Source: Sinotaia quadrata (lineage: Eukaryota > Mollusca > Gastropoda > Architaenioglossa > Viviparidae). Taken from it: a stretch of 64,000 nt of DNA. The DNA lies in the NCBI GenBank assembly GCA_028829895.1, contig CM054181.1, forward strand, positions 594,001 to 658,000, written 5' to 3'. The number at the start of each line of letters is the position of its first letter. Position 1 is the first letter of the stretch. Below the pieces are notes generated by a model. It was not told the origin of the DNA. It searched no databases and worked only from the letters and a program-made list of their open reading frames with translations. Made by a program: the position numbers and the translations under genes. This document shows, in pieces, positions 32,729 to 44,117 of the stretch.

Positions 32729-34170
32729 TTGACCGACACGTCTCGCACGGTGATAAGTGCCAGATGCTAACGTAATCCAGCGCCTATCAGATGGGTCACA
32801 TCACGTCTGAAATTGTCAAACAGACGCTCAGCGCCAAAGCTCTGGTGCTAGCTGCAGTTTAATGCTAATGTTTACACCTCCCCCCCAATTGTCTACCCTC
32901 TAACCTCCATCCTTAGTTTACAACCCTGATGATTACATGGAGAAGAGGCAGAAATTGCGCTGCAACAAACACTAATAAAATATTTAATGTTGGGACCATA
33001 GATGTGAGTGAAGCGATGTTCTTAAGAGAAGTGCGCAGTAATTAACAAGTCTATTGTTTATGTTTATGTATTTTCTTTATATCAGTTTGATATTAGAAAC
33101 ATGCATCATTTTCTAAAATCTGTTTTGATATAATTTTAAAATTAAAATCGACAGTCATTATTCAGCAAGAGTATGTACAAACACCCCAGCGAGAAAGTGG
33201 TTTCAATCTCGACGTAAATGGGAGACAACCTTCACACTCATCAAATGATGCCACTTCAACTTTGCATATTGCTGAATTTATTTATCTGTCTTGCGCTGGT
33301 GTTTTATCTTTAACTCTTTTATCCTAGCCTTAGACTAGCTCCATTTGCAGATAAGTTTGTCAAAATTCTATTTTAATCTATCTCTGCTCAAAACCAGAAT
33401 AGAGCGATAGAACTTAACTTACAAAAGTTATTTTTCTTTAGTTGAGTGAACTCCTCTTTGCTTCGACAATTTCTATCATGATGTATAGACAGTTTGATAA
33501 ATAAATCACTCGTAGCAGAGAAAATGGTTTTTAAAAAAATGTTTTCATTAAAGCTTTTTTCGTTCAAAGAGAAAAAAAACACATGGACAAGAGGATCCCG
33601 ATTTAAATTGCTTACTATTTCACTCTGCCCTGCACTGGGGTAACTGTTATCCGCAAAAGAAGAATGTAAATATAAAGCTTTACAGCTAGTGTCTCAAAGC
33701 TTGAAATTAATTAGTTTTTCTGGGCAAAAGAAAAATGTAAATGTAAAGCTTTACAGCTAGTCTCTCAAAGCTTTCTGGGGAAAAGAAAAGAATGTGAATA
33801 GGAAGGCAGGCAGGACAGCTAGTTTCTTTTTTTCGTAAGTCTGAAATGAATACTCTTTGCAAGAAGTAGCTAAAGCATTATCCATGACAAAAGAATGCTA
33901 ATATGAAGCCTAGACAGCTAGTACTTCAAAGCCTGAAATAAATTCAATTTGCAAAGGGCTAAAGCGTTATCAGAAACTTTGTCCGGAGATGTGATATGAG
34001 AATATAAAGTTAAATAGCTATTGCTTCAAAGCCTGCAGTGAATTAGCATAAAATTTATAAACATTTATCTGGCAAATAAAGAATGCGGCAAAATGTGGGG
34101 TAAAAATTTATCTGGCAAATAAAGAATGCAGCGAAATGGCCAGGACAGGCGCGCTAAGTTTTTGAAGCTT
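32729..34170. other. Unique segment with a decayed repeat at about 33655-34050
   Basis: AGCTTTACAGCTAGT or its variants, followed by CTCAAAGC(C/T)TG, recurs about four times at irregular spacing in the right part. The left part shows no exon. Confidence 0.45.
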
Positions 34171-34171
34171 G

Positions 34172-34330
34172 AAATGACGTCATTTACTTAAGTGGTTTGA
34201 AGACAACACATAGCAGGATGTGAAAATGACGTCATTTACTTAAGTGGTTTGAAGACAACACATATCAGGATGTGAAAATGACATCATTTACTGAAGTGGT
34301 TTGAAGACAACACTTAGCAGGATGTGAACA
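34172..34330. repeat. 52-bp tandem repeat, 3 copies, with CRE palindromes
   Basis: The unit starts GAAATGACGTCATTTACTTA and ends CACATAGCAGGATGT. TGACGTCA is exact at 34175 and 34227 and mutated to TGACATCA in the third copy. Confidence 0.96.
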
Positions 34331-34629
34331 TAACGGGATGTGAATATGACATCTTTTGAAAAAGTACTCATGTTGTTTGAAGTTGCGATGGTAACACCTT
34401 GTTAGTAAGTATTCCCATATTTAATAGCAAGTTATTTAAATAATGACATTATTTTTTACTAATGCCTTGGCTTATGACTGATGACAAAAATCACGACAAT
34501 GACATGACTGTCATTAATGACAAGACTCTTTATTATGGCATGGCTTATTGCTAATGACAAGAATCGTGATTGATACTATCCAAACACACTGGAGTATCTT
34601 CGAAATTAAACCATTGAGCATAGCCCATT
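34331..34629. other. Unique AT-rich spacer
   Basis: Loose ATGACA-containing repetition only. Confidence 0.35.
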
Positions 34630-34770
34630 ACACTCTAATAATCCCATACTTTACGTTACACAAAACAATGCCTATTGTTACAGCTGTAATCGTGCCATTA
34701 CACTCTCGTAATCTCATACTTTACGTTACACAAAACAATGCCTATTGTTACTGCTGTAATCGTGCCATTA
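34630..34770. repeat. About 69-bp direct duplication
   Basis: CCATACTTTACGTTACACAA through GCTGTAATCGTGCCATTA occurs twice. Confidence 0.93.
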
Positions 34771-34863
34771 TGTCACTAATTTTAGTCAGAATGAGGATAG
34801 ACGTTATTTGTGGTTCTTAATAGCAATAGATCTTGTCATTATCATTGGTCTAGTCAATGGTAA

Positions 34864-35050
34864 TATGCATTTGTGTGCGTGTGTTTGTGCGTGTGTGCGC
34901 GCGTGTTTGTGCGTGTGTGCGCGCGTGTTGTTTGTGCGTGTGCGCGTGCGTGTGTATGTTTGTGTGTGAGCGTATGTTTGTGTATGTGCGTTTGTTAGTG
35001 CGTATGCACATGTTTATGTTTGTGCGTGTGTATGTGTGTTTGAGTGTGAG
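34864..35050. repeat. Cryptic GT/GC-rich repeat (GTGTGCGCGCG type)
   Basis: An interrupted GTGTGT/GTGCGT/GCGCGC mixture without a fixed unit, potentially Z-DNA-prone. Confidence 0.85.
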
Positions 35051-35302
35051 ATAGAGCTGCCAGAAACTAGAAGAAACTGTATAAATGATTATGTCAGTTA
35101 TCCATCACCTATTGATCTTAATGAAGACGACAACTGCAACGACAACGATGATGATGGAAGCGATGACGACGATGAAGATTTATCATATTAGTGATCGAGT
35201 TTGAATAATTAATGTTTTGATAGTTGTCTTCAACAGCAGTTTAGAAGTGACAGAATTTTTCTACTAAATGAAAACTGTAGCTATTAACACGAATCAATCT
35301 GA

Positions 35303-35428
35303 ACACATATACTAGGCTTGGTTATTAGACTTTAAAGTTCATTTCAATCTATTTTCTTTAAAACATATATACTAGGCTTGGTTATTAGACTTTTAAACTC
35401 ATATCAATCTATTTTCTTTAAAACATAA
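35303..35428. repeat. About 61-bp direct duplication
   Basis: ATATACTAGGCTTGGTTATT through ATCTATTTTCTTTAAAACAT is present twice. Confidence 0.94.
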
Positions 35429-35688
35429 ATTAATTTGTCAAGATGGGTATCTGTAAGCATACATTTCATTCTTCATTACTTTACTGATTTACTACTATAT
35501 ATTAGCACTTAAGATTTTAAAGTTTCAATTAATAAACAATATTTAGACAATCAAAAATAATTTAGACAATCTCAAAAAACCCTTTAAAATACGTTTCACA
35601 TAGTGATATGCAATTGTAATGCCTATGTTTAAGTTCTCGTGAAAAAAAATGTCAACAAAGTGCCAGCAACATTACAACAGACTGCTGT

Positions 35689-35818
35689 AGATCATTGCAT
35701 TACTTATTGCAAGAGTTATCCATTCTAAAGTTAGATCATAGCATTACTTATTGCAAGAGTTATCCATTCTAAAGTTAGATCATAGCATTACTTATTGCAA
35801 GAGTTATCCAATCTAAAC
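35689..35818. repeat. 45-bp repeat, 3 copies
   Basis: GCATTACTTATTGCAAGAGT followed by TATCCATTCTAAAGTTAGAT and CATA. Confidence 0.96.
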
Positions 35819-35882
35819 GTAAGTCAGATTCATTGCCATTATATATTTGTTTACTTATGTCAACACCCTTTCTGACATGCAG

Positions 35883-36039
35883 CCCACACACTCAGTTACG
35901 AACCCAAATGTATGGGGTTATTAAGTGTAAATCCTGTCTGCATTTATGTGGACGAATCATTCACAAGATTATAATTGCGTCTTTGGCAGGAGCATTTTAT
36001 TTCTTGCAATTGAAAGGTTTCGTAGTCACTGACTCTTGA
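35883..36039 (+). CDS. Tentative exon with a hydrophobic segment, unrecognised
   Basis: The acceptor-like CTTTCTGACATGCAG ends at 35882. The following frame reads HTQLRTQMYGVIKCKSCLHL, then a polar stretch and IIIASLAGAFYF, a possible short membrane helix, and ends VVTDS at TGA (36037-36039). This loosely recalls small single-helix mitochondrial inner-membrane subunits, but no diagnostic residues are present and I do not name it. The start of translation would lie in an earlier exon not identified. Chance is quite possible. Confidence 0.2.
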
Positions 36040-36487
36040 TCATGGTGATTTTGTTTCTTTCATTTTTGAGAACGCATTGGCACACTGTCTCGTTAGATGA
36101 CTCTCGCGCCACTCCTCGGAGGAAGTTGTCTCCCTTTCTACCTGATACTTAACTCTCGCAATGCTTAGCTCTACGACTACGTTTTTACGAAGCTGTTACG
36201 AGTGGGATACTTTGCGAGACGAAAGCAAAAGCATTTAAAGTGATCCAGTTGCAAATAAAGAATGGTTCTTCGCTACACAGATTCCTAGAGCACATTAAAA
36301 ACATTAGAATAACTGTCCTCGAAATCCCACGACAATTCGATTGACTTCTGATTTTTAGAGAGACTGGCAAATTGATGAGAAAAATGGACACGACATCGCG
36401 CTTTTGGCATGAAATTAAATTCTTGAAAGTCTTTTCAGTGCGATGGAAGAGAAGGATATTTTAGCACAACAATCACAATTATTAAGT
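36040..36487. other. Unique spacer
   Basis: Somewhat less AT-rich than its neighbours. A short minus frame (36185-36391) is unrecognised. Confidence 0.3.
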
Positions 36488-36491
36488 AGGA

Positions 36492-36535
<44 letters not shown>

Positions 36536-37318
36536 CACAGTAAGATTGAATAAGAAGATGAAATAAAAAGAAAGAAAGAGTGAAAGAAGAACCATAAAGA
36601 ATGAAGAGAAAAAGAAAGAAAGAGTGAAAGAAGAACCATAAAGAATGAAGAGAAAAAGAAAGACTGAAGAAAAATAAAGAAAGAAGAGAAAAAGAAAGAC
36701 TGAAGAAAAATAAAGAAACAGTTAAAACAAAAAGAAGGGAAGAAAGAAACAAGGACAAAAACATTAAGGAAAAAATAATAAAAGAAAGAAATAGACATGA
36801 AGAAGAAAAGAAAGAAAATTAAAAAATATATGACAAAAATGGCAGAATAGAATAAACAAGAACAATAGAAAAGATAGAAGAGAATAAACAAGAAATAGAA
36901 AAGATAGAAGAGAATAAACAAGAACAATAAAAAGATAGAAGAGAATAAACAAGAAATAGAAAAGATAGAAGAGAATAAACAAGAAATAGAAAAGATAGAA
37001 GAGAATAAACAAGAACAATAAAAAGATAGAAGAGAATAAACAAGAAATAGAAAAGATAGAAGAGAATAAACAAGAACAATAAAAAGATAGAAGAGAATAA
37101 ACAAGAAATAGAAAAGATAGAAGAGAATAAACAAGAACAATAAAAGAGATAGAAGAGAATAAACAAGAACAATAGAAATGAAAACAAAACAGAGATAAGA
37201 AAGAAATGAAGAAGAGAGAAACAAGAACAATAGAAAGGAAAAAAAAAGAAAGAAGTAGTAACGAAAGAGGTGCTCCTAGAAGCAGAAAAGGAGATGAGAA
37301 GAAAGTTGAAGAAAGATA
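36488..37318. repeat. 830-bp purine-strand tract: (GAAA)n plus 30-31-bp array
   Basis: The plus strand is nearly all A and G. It starts with about eleven GAAA units, passes through duplicated GAAAGAGTGAAAGAAGAACC blocks, and at about 36840-37180 contains about ten copies of AGATAGAAGAGAATAAACAA plus 10-11 bases. The F/L/S-rich minus-strand open frames are composition artefacts. Confidence 0.95.
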
Positions 37319-37366
37319 AAGACGATTGAAGTTAAAAACAACGATGTTTTTAACTTCAATCGTCTT
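37319..37366. repeat. Perfect hairpin, 22-bp arms, 4-nt loop
   Basis: Arms 37319-37340 and 37345-37366 are exact reverse complements with loop ACGA. It lies at the very end of the purine tract and before the 41-bp array. A terminator role is not implied in this eukaryotic setting. Confidence 0.97.
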
Positions 37367-37429
37367 GGTCAAACTTGGTCAAGCTTAGTGATGTACTATT
37401 GAACAAGTCGCATATGCCACAGATGCTGG

Positions 37430-38005
37430 AGACTTTGATAAACGAAAACCTCAGATTGAGTACTGGAAACTTTGATAAACGAAAACCTCAGACTGAGTAC
37501 TGGAAACAGATCTTGATAAACGAAAACATCAGATTGATTACTGGAAACAGATCTTGATAAAAGAAAACATCAAATTGGTTACTGGAAACAGATCTTGATA
37601 AACGAAAACCTCAGATTGGTTACTGGAAACAGATCTTGATAAACGAAAACCTCAGACTGAGTATTGAAAACAGACCTTGATAAACGAAAACCTCAGACTG
37701 AGTACATAAACAGACTTTGATAAACGAAAACGTCAGATCGAGTACTGAAAACTTGGATAAATGAAACCTCAGAGTGAGTACTGGAAACAGACCTTGATAA
37801 ATGAAAACCTCAGATTGAGTATTGGAAACAGACCTTGATAAATGAAAACCTCAGATTGAGTACTGGAAACAGACCTTGATAAATGCTAACATCAGAGTGA
37901 GTACTGGAAACAGACTTTGATCAACGAAAACCTCAGATTGAGTACTGGAAACAGACTTTGATAAATGAAAACCTCAGATTGGTTACCGGAAACAGATCTT
38001 GATAA
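37430..38005. repeat. 41-bp minisatellite, about 14 copies
   Basis: The unit is ACAGACCTTGATAAATGAAA plus ACCTCAGATTGAGTACTGGA plus A. It is more diverged than most arrays here, with single-base indels. Confidence 0.96.
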
Positions 38006-38089
38006 AAATGAAAATCGAAAGAGTGGACCTAAACAATACCTTCTAAAACAGTTCAGTCGCAGATCCTTTTACTTATATTCGTAAAAGAT

Positions 38090-38140
38090 AATTTTGCAAC
38101 CACAAAAATATTCGTATAAGATAATTTTGTAACCACAAAA
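38090..38140. repeat. About 32-bp duplication, 2 copies
   Basis: GATAATTTTGCAACCACAAA and GATAATTTTGTAACCACAAA. Confidence 0.9.
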
Positions 38141-38736
38141 AATACACGGTGTAGCATGTTTGTTCTTCAGTAATCTCAGCAGGTAAGCCAGCATTTACAA
38201 CAATCAGAATTTGGGGGTTAATGGGTGTCCGCAGATGGGACTTTTCCCCACGTGAATGCCTGAACACTGTGAATTCAACATCGATAACCAGTATTGCACT
38301 GCCTAACCTCGAAATGAATTTAGGAAAAAGCGAAATACTCTTTCTTAAAATCACGGTAAAAGGCAAACACGCTTTGTTACGACCACGAACTACAAGAAAT
38401 ACGATGCTGGACTGACAAAAGGCAACATTGATTAAAAATAAAAAATAAAAAATAAAAGTCCGATTCGCCTTTTATTTTCCTCTGGACTTTACTGATGACC
38501 AAAATGGTTCATACCCTTCTGTAAACCCGAACATGCGAAGGATTAACCCTGCCACTTATTTTTATGGGGTGGTGGGAGTGGGGATAAGCGTTCGACCAGA
38601 TTGCAGTTAACTCCTCGTTGAGCGACAAGAGTGCCACCTGTCTCTAAGCTGGTGATCATGACAACAGTTCTGCTGAGATTCATTAAAATGGCGATGGTTT
38701 ATGTTCTTAGTCGCATATTGCGAGGTGATTTTATGC
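38141..38736. other. Unique segment
   Basis: Short overlapping frames on both strands (38221-38415 plus, 38141-38366 minus) without motifs; (AAAAAT) repeats lie at about 38433-38456. Confidence 0.3.
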
Positions 38737-39070
38737 CAGCCACCACAGCGTTGTCAAGCTGTCCACGTTGTTATTGTTGTTAGCCAGCCACCACAGCGTT
38801 GTCAAGCTGTCCACGTTGTTATTGTTGTTAGCCAGCTACCACTGCGTTGTCAAGCTGTCCACGTTGTTATTGTTGTTAGCCAGCTACCACTGCGTTGTCA
38901 AGCTGTCCACGTTGTTATTGTTGTTAGCCAGCTACCACTGCGTTGTCAAGCTGTCCACGTTGTTATTGTTGTTAGCCAGCTACCACTGCGTTGTCAAGCT
39001 GTCCACGTTGTTATTGTTGTTAGCCAGCCACCACTGCGTTGTCAAGCTGTCCACGTTGTTATTGTTGTTA
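38737..39070. repeat. 48-bp minisatellite, 7 copies
   Basis: The unit starts GCCAGCTACCACTGCGTTGT and ends CGTTGTTATTGTTGTTA. The unit length is divisible by 3, hence the Val-rich open frame at 38701-39204. Confidence 0.97.
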
Positions 39071-39965
39071 ATGGTGGGGGCGTAGTGGGAGATGCAGTGA
39101 TGGAGGAAGCAGTGGTAGTAGCAGTAGACTCTGTGGTTATTAGTGGTCATTTAGTAGTGGTAGTGGTATTAGTAGAGGAGGTAGTGGAGGTTTTAACAGT
39201 ATGAGTATTGGTAGTGATATAGATAGTACTACTAGTGGTATGATATGATATTAGTGATGCCGATAGTAGTAGTAATAGTAGACTACTAATGGTAATAGTG
39301 GTAGTGATAAAGATAGTACTAATAGTGGTATGATATGATATTAGTGATGCCGATAGTAGTAGTAATAGTAGACTACTAATTGTAATAGTGATGGTAGAAA
39401 TAATAGTTAAACTGGCAATAGCAGCTGTAGCATAGCGGTAGAAATTCGTCTGAAAGTAAAAGTGGTAACAGTGTGTGTTTGGTGTGGTAGGGGTGGGGGT
39501 GGTAGTGAAATAAGTAGTGCTATTGGTAAAGTCTGTAATAGTAGAAGTAATGGTAATAATATTAGTAGTGGTTTTGTTGTAGGAGCAGTAGTAGTAGTGA
39601 TATTAGTTTAAGTAGCAGTAGCGGTGGTACTGATAGTAGGAGTATTAGCAGTAGAGATGGCCAGTAGTAGTGATAATAGTTTAGGTAGCAGTAGCGGTGG
39701 TACTGGTAGTAGGAGTATTAGCAGTAGAGATGGCCAGTAGTAGTGATAATAGTTTAGGTAGCAGTAGCGGTGGTACTGGTAGTAGAAGTATTAGCAGTAG
39801 AGATGGCCAGTAGTAGTGATACTAGTTTAAGTAGCAGTAGCGGTGGTACTGATAGTAGGAGTATTAGCAGTAGAGATGGCCAGTAGTAGTGATAATAGTT
39901 TAGGTAGCAGTAGCGGTGGTACTGGTAGTAGTAGGAGTATAAGTAGTAGCTATGGCCAGTAGTAG
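39071..39965. repeat. C-poor AGT/GGT triplet-rich tract with 70-90-bp higher-order repeats
   Basis: The plus strand is almost devoid of C for 900 bp. An about 87-bp block containing GATATGATATTAGTGATGCC occurs twice (39226-39400). An about 72-bp block containing AGTATTAGCAGTAGAGATGG occurs about five times (39590-39965). Confidence 0.93.
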
Positions 39966-40084
39966 TGATAAAAGCGGTAGAGGCGGCATCTGCAGTATTC
40001 TGGCAACAATACTAGTTAAAATAAGTAGTAAGAAAATAGTACCTGTAAGCGTTATTCTTCCAAACAAGCAAATTTCTTCTTTGA

Positions 40085-40245
40085 ATTTACTGACTTGGGG
40101 ATGATTTGAAATAGAGAATAAGGTCATGACCCAGTAACACTGAGTGTAACGGGAACTTTGAATTTATTGACTTGGGGATGATTTGAAGTAGAGAATAAAA
40201 GACAAGGTCATGATCCAGTAACACTGAGTGTAACGGAACTCGCTA
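40085..40245. repeat. About 78-bp direct duplication
   Basis: ACTTGGGGATGATTTGAAAT through AGTAACACTGAGTGTAACGG is present twice. Confidence 0.94.
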
Positions 40246-40870
40246 GTTTGCTTCCTTTCCTTAGCTTGCTGGGGGTGGGGGTCATCTCACGACGTTCTCC
40301 GCCCTGGATAGCTCTAGAGGGATCTATCTCCCATTGCTATATTCTGAGGTCCCGACCACACTAAGTGGACCCCTCAATATCGAAGCCCCTTCTCCCATAA
40401 AAAATGGCTGGGGACGTATCAAATAGAACAAAAGGCTTTTATTAAAATTTAAATAAAACTATTAATCGAAAAGAAAATGCAATGAGAATTTAAAAAAAGA
40501 AGCAAAAATATTCTATAGTTTAAAATCATTTGTACAATATTTCTTTTTTCATTTGGGAAAATAAGGTAAGGTGTAGAATGTTATTTACTAAGTGACTTAA
40601 TAAAGATTAAACACATTTAAAATATTAAAGAAATGGAAACCTATTAATACAAGAAATAACTCTCAAGTCACAAAGCATGAAACAGTTATACATCAAAACT
40701 GTTCCAGTGACTTGTTAAGTCTCTAGAGAGTCATAATGATAGTGTACTATAGCTGGAGTCAAAATGGGCAGAAAATGGGAGAAGAGAAAGAAATCGATGA
40801 ATGGAAGAAATGAAGGACTTAAAATTTAAGACAGTATAACTGCTTTTCAAAAAGAATTCTTTATATTACG
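40246..40870. other. Unique segment
   Basis: GC-richer at 40250-40400. On the minus strand AATAAAAGCC (AATAAA near 40440) could be a polyadenylation signal. No exon was identified. Confidence 0.3.
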
Positions 40871-41478
40871 TCCAAATATTTAGATTAAATATTTTAAAAC
40901 GTGCTCATAATAAATATTTAGATTAAATATATTAAAACGTCTCATAATAAATATTTAGATTAAATACAGTAAAACGTCTCATAATAAATATTTAGATTAA
41001 ATATATTAAAACGTCTCATAATAAATATTTAGATTAAATATATTATAACGTATCATAATAAATATTTAGATTAAATATAGTAAAACGTCTCATAATAAAT
41101 ATTTAGATTAAATATAGTAAAACGTGATTAAATATATTAAAACGTCTCATAATAAATATTTAGATTAAATATAGTAAAACGTGATTAAATATATTAAAAC
41201 GTCTCATAATAAATATTTAGATTAAATATAGTAAAACGTGCTCAAAATAAATATTTAGATTAAATATATTATAACGTATCATAATAAATATTTAGATTAA
41301 ATATAGTAAAACGTGATTAAATATATTAAAACGTCTCATAATAAATATTTAGATTAAATATATTAAAAGGTCTCATAATAAATATTTAGATTAAATATAT
41401 TAAAACGTCTGATAATAAATATTTAGATTAAATATAGTAAAACGTGATTAAATATATTAAAAGGTCTCATAATAAATA
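40871..41478. repeat. 37-bp AT-rich minisatellite, about 16 copies with shared deletions
   Basis: The unit is ATAATAAATATTTAGATTAA plus ATATATTAAAACGTCTC. A deletion variant (AAAACGTGATTAAATATA) recurs four times at spaced positions, showing block duplication after the deletion arose. Confidence 0.96.
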
Positions 41479-41542
41479 AGAAATCTTCATGAAATTATAT
41501 AATGTAATCACAAACCGTAGTAGACAGTTAACAGCGTCGCAT

Positions 41543-42130
41543 TGTATTTGATGAATTACGAGACTATTAGTCAGTAAATTATTAGTCCACATTCTACAAG
41601 AGACATTCAAAAACTTGTATTTGATGAATTACGAGACTATTAGTCAGTAAATTATTAGTCCACATTCTACAAGAGACATTCAAAAACTTGTATTTGATGA
41701 ATTACGAGACTATTAGTCAATAAATTATTAGTCCACATTCTACAAGAGACATTCAAAAACTTGTATTTGATGAATTACGAGACTATTAGTCAGTAAATTA
41801 TTAGTCCACATTCTACAAGAGACATTCAAAAACTTGTATTTGATGAATTACGAGACTATTAGTCAGTAAATTATTAGTCCACATTCTACAAAGAGACATT
41901 CAAAAACTTGTATTTGATGAATTACGAGACTATTAGTCAGTAAATTATTAGTCCACATTCTACAAGAGACATTCAAAAACTTGTATTTGATGAATTACGA
42001 GACTATTAGTCAGTAAATTATTAGTCCACATTCTACAAGAGACATTCAAAAACTTGTATTTGATGAATTACGAGACTATTAGTCAGTAAATTATTAGTCC
42101 ACATTCTACAAAGAGACATTCAAAAACTTG
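41543..42130. repeat. 73-bp minisatellite, 8 copies
   Basis: The unit contains TGTATTTGATGAATTACGAG and GTCCACATTCTACAAGAGAC. The copies are virtually identical; an extra A (ACAAAGAGAC) marks two of them. Confidence 0.98.
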
Positions 42131-42520
42131 ACAAAAATAATTCTAGTAATACACATACAATATTTAACAGTTGTTCCTTTTTTCCCCGTACAGGACTAAT
42201 GCTTTATAAAAATGTTAATGTCCATATCCAAGATTTACGTAACCGGAAATGACGTATTGCAGTGTTATTTCCTATGAACGAAATGTCATGACATAGCATG
42301 CGCGTGTTGATGTCTTTATCGTTTAGAGATTTGGTTTTTTTTGTTTGTTTTTTTAAAAGAATATATAGGTTGCATTCAGTTTAGATGTTTGTATTTTATT
42401 TTAATGATTTTTAAGCTATGATTTCATAAATACATTTTCTGTAGTTTGTTAATCAGCATTTAGAGTTGGCTTACACTGTATTTGAGTAAATAAAGATTCA
42501 AATCAAATTTAGAACAATTC
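42131..42520. other. Unique AT-rich spacer
   Basis: No feature was seen. Confidence 0.35.
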
Positions 42521-42765
42521 TACATATGTGTATATACTGCGCGAGATCAAACAAAAGTATGGATTTTAAGCTAATTTTATTTTATGAATACATATGTATA
42601 TACTGCGCGAGATCAAACAAAAGTATGGATTTTAAGTTAATTTTATTTTATAAATACATATATATGTGTACTGCGCGAGATCAAAGAATAATATTGATTT
42701 TAAGCTAATTTTATTTATAAATACATGTGTATATACTGCGCGAGATCAAACAAAAGTATTGCAGA
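42521..42765. repeat. About 65-72-bp repeat, 4 copies
   Basis: TATATACTGCGCGAGATCAA followed by ATTTTAAGCTAATTTTATTT. The CGCG core is conserved in all copies. Confidence 0.95.
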
Positions 42766-42801
42766 AGGTATGCTTGTACTCTCTATCTTTCAACTTTCAA
42801 A

Positions 42802-42807
42802 CACACT

Positions 42808-42841
<34 letters not shown>

Positions 42842-42848
42842 AACACAT

Positions 42849-42919
<71 letters not shown>
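42802..42919. repeat. (CA)n microsatellite, interrupted
   Basis: A long CA tract with an AAACAC interruption near 42835. Confidence 0.97.
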
Positions 42920-42921
<2 letters not shown>

Positions 42922-42944
42922 CACATTGTAAACTAAAACAACTT

Positions 42945-43272
42945 ATTTTCTTTTATCAATACCATACACACACGCGTGCACACTCTGTGTAAATTTGACT
43001 TAAAGCTATTTTCTTTTATCAATACCATACACACACGCGTGCACGCTCTGTGTAAATTTGACTTAAAGCTATTTTCTTTTATCAATACCATACACACACG
43101 CGTGCACGCTCTGTGTAAATTTGACTTAAAGCTATTTTCTTTTATCAATACCATACACACACGCGTGCACGCTCTGTGTAAATTTGACTTAAAGCTATTT
43201 TCTTTTATCAATACCATACACACACGCATGCACGCTCTGTGTAAATTTGACTTAAAGCTATTTTCTTTTATG
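42945..43272. repeat. 63-bp minisatellite, 5 copies
   Basis: The unit contains CACACACGCGTGCACGCTCT and GACTTAAAGCTATTTTCTTT. Open in several frames because 63 is divisible by 3. Confidence 0.97.
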
Positions 43273-43657
43273 AATGCACCTTTAGGAGCGCGCTCGTGAA
43301 TAATTGTATCGTCTTTCTCTCCGATGGTCTGTACGTGTTTGTACATGCGTCCGCGCGTTTCAAGCAACTCCAGACACCAATTCAATGGCGCTTTCTTTAT
43401 TCGACTGTGTTTGCCGATGTTTTAGATGAATTGCGTTTTAACATTTTTTTTTGGGGGGGAAATAAGTAAAAGATTTTTCAATAGATAAAACAAATATGAT
43501 TATAATTATCGAAGTCATATTATTCTTAGAATGCGAAGGAAGCGGACTGGTGGTCTGTTATCTTCTTGTATCTCGGTAAAAACATCACGAAAAGTGTAAA
43601 CATCAGGACAACCTTACCTTTATCAGACTATCCTTTGCACTGATGCACGAGTAACCC
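43273..43657. other. Unique spacer
   Basis: No feature was seen. Confidence 0.35.
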
Positions 43658-43800
43658 ATAGATAGATAGATAGATAGATAGTTGGATGGATGGATGGATG
43701 GATGTTTGGATAGATAGGTAGATAGATAGATGGATGGGTGGATGTTTGGATAGATAGGTAGATAGATAGATGGATGGATGGATGGATGGATATATCGACA
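43658..43800. repeat. GATA/GGAT tetranucleotide tract with about 56-bp duplication
   Basis: GGATGTTTGGATAGATAGGT occurs twice, within alternating GATA and GGAT runs. Confidence 0.93.
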
Positions 43801-43817
43801 CGCGTATAATGATGTTT

Positions 43818-43875
43818 GTGTGTGTGTGTGTGTGTGTGTGCGTGTGTGTGTGTGTGTGTATGTATGTGTGTGTAT
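43818..43875. repeat. (GT)n microsatellite
   Basis: GT repeat with GCGT and TATGTATG interruptions. Confidence 0.95.
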
Positions 43876-43949
43876 CTATTTAAGAATGTGAAAAAAAAGT
43901 TAAAATAGAGCAAAATAGATTTATTTATTTCGCTGCATTCCTTACCCTG

Positions 43950-44015
43950 AAAAGTATTTACTAAGCTTGACCCTAACCCTGAAAAGTATTTACTAACCCT
44001 GACCCTAACCTGTTT
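43950..44015. repeat. About 32-bp duplication containing CCCTAA motifs
   Basis: CCTGAAAAGTATTTACTAA occurs twice, separated by GACCCTAA. Only scattered CCCTAA motifs are present, so this is not called telomeric. Confidence 0.85.
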
Positions 44016-44117
44016 GAATGTTAAAAGAAGATAATGTGTGTTTCTGCACGTGTGTTGAACAATGCATGTGTTAGTATATACGTGTGTATACATGTATGTT
44101 TGTGTGTGTATTGAAAA

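Noticed and set aside
35883..36039. Cytochrome c oxidase small subunit (6C-like)
   Set aside because: The general layout is suggestive, but spacing and conserved residues do not fit; left as an unnamed tentative exon.
37319..37366. Rho-independent terminator
   Set aside because: A strong hairpin, but it is AT-rich-stemmed, lacks a T-run immediately after the stem, and lies in animal-type DNA.
36415..37372. Very hydrophobic F/L/S-rich 200-270-codon minus-strand frames resembling a multi-pass membrane protein
   Set aside because: They are the translation of a polypyrimidine strand (CTTT and related repeats), not a protein gene.
43950..44015. Interstitial telomeric repeat (CCCTAA)
   Set aside because: Only scattered CCCTAA/CCCTGA motifs inside a 32-bp duplication, no consecutive hexamers.
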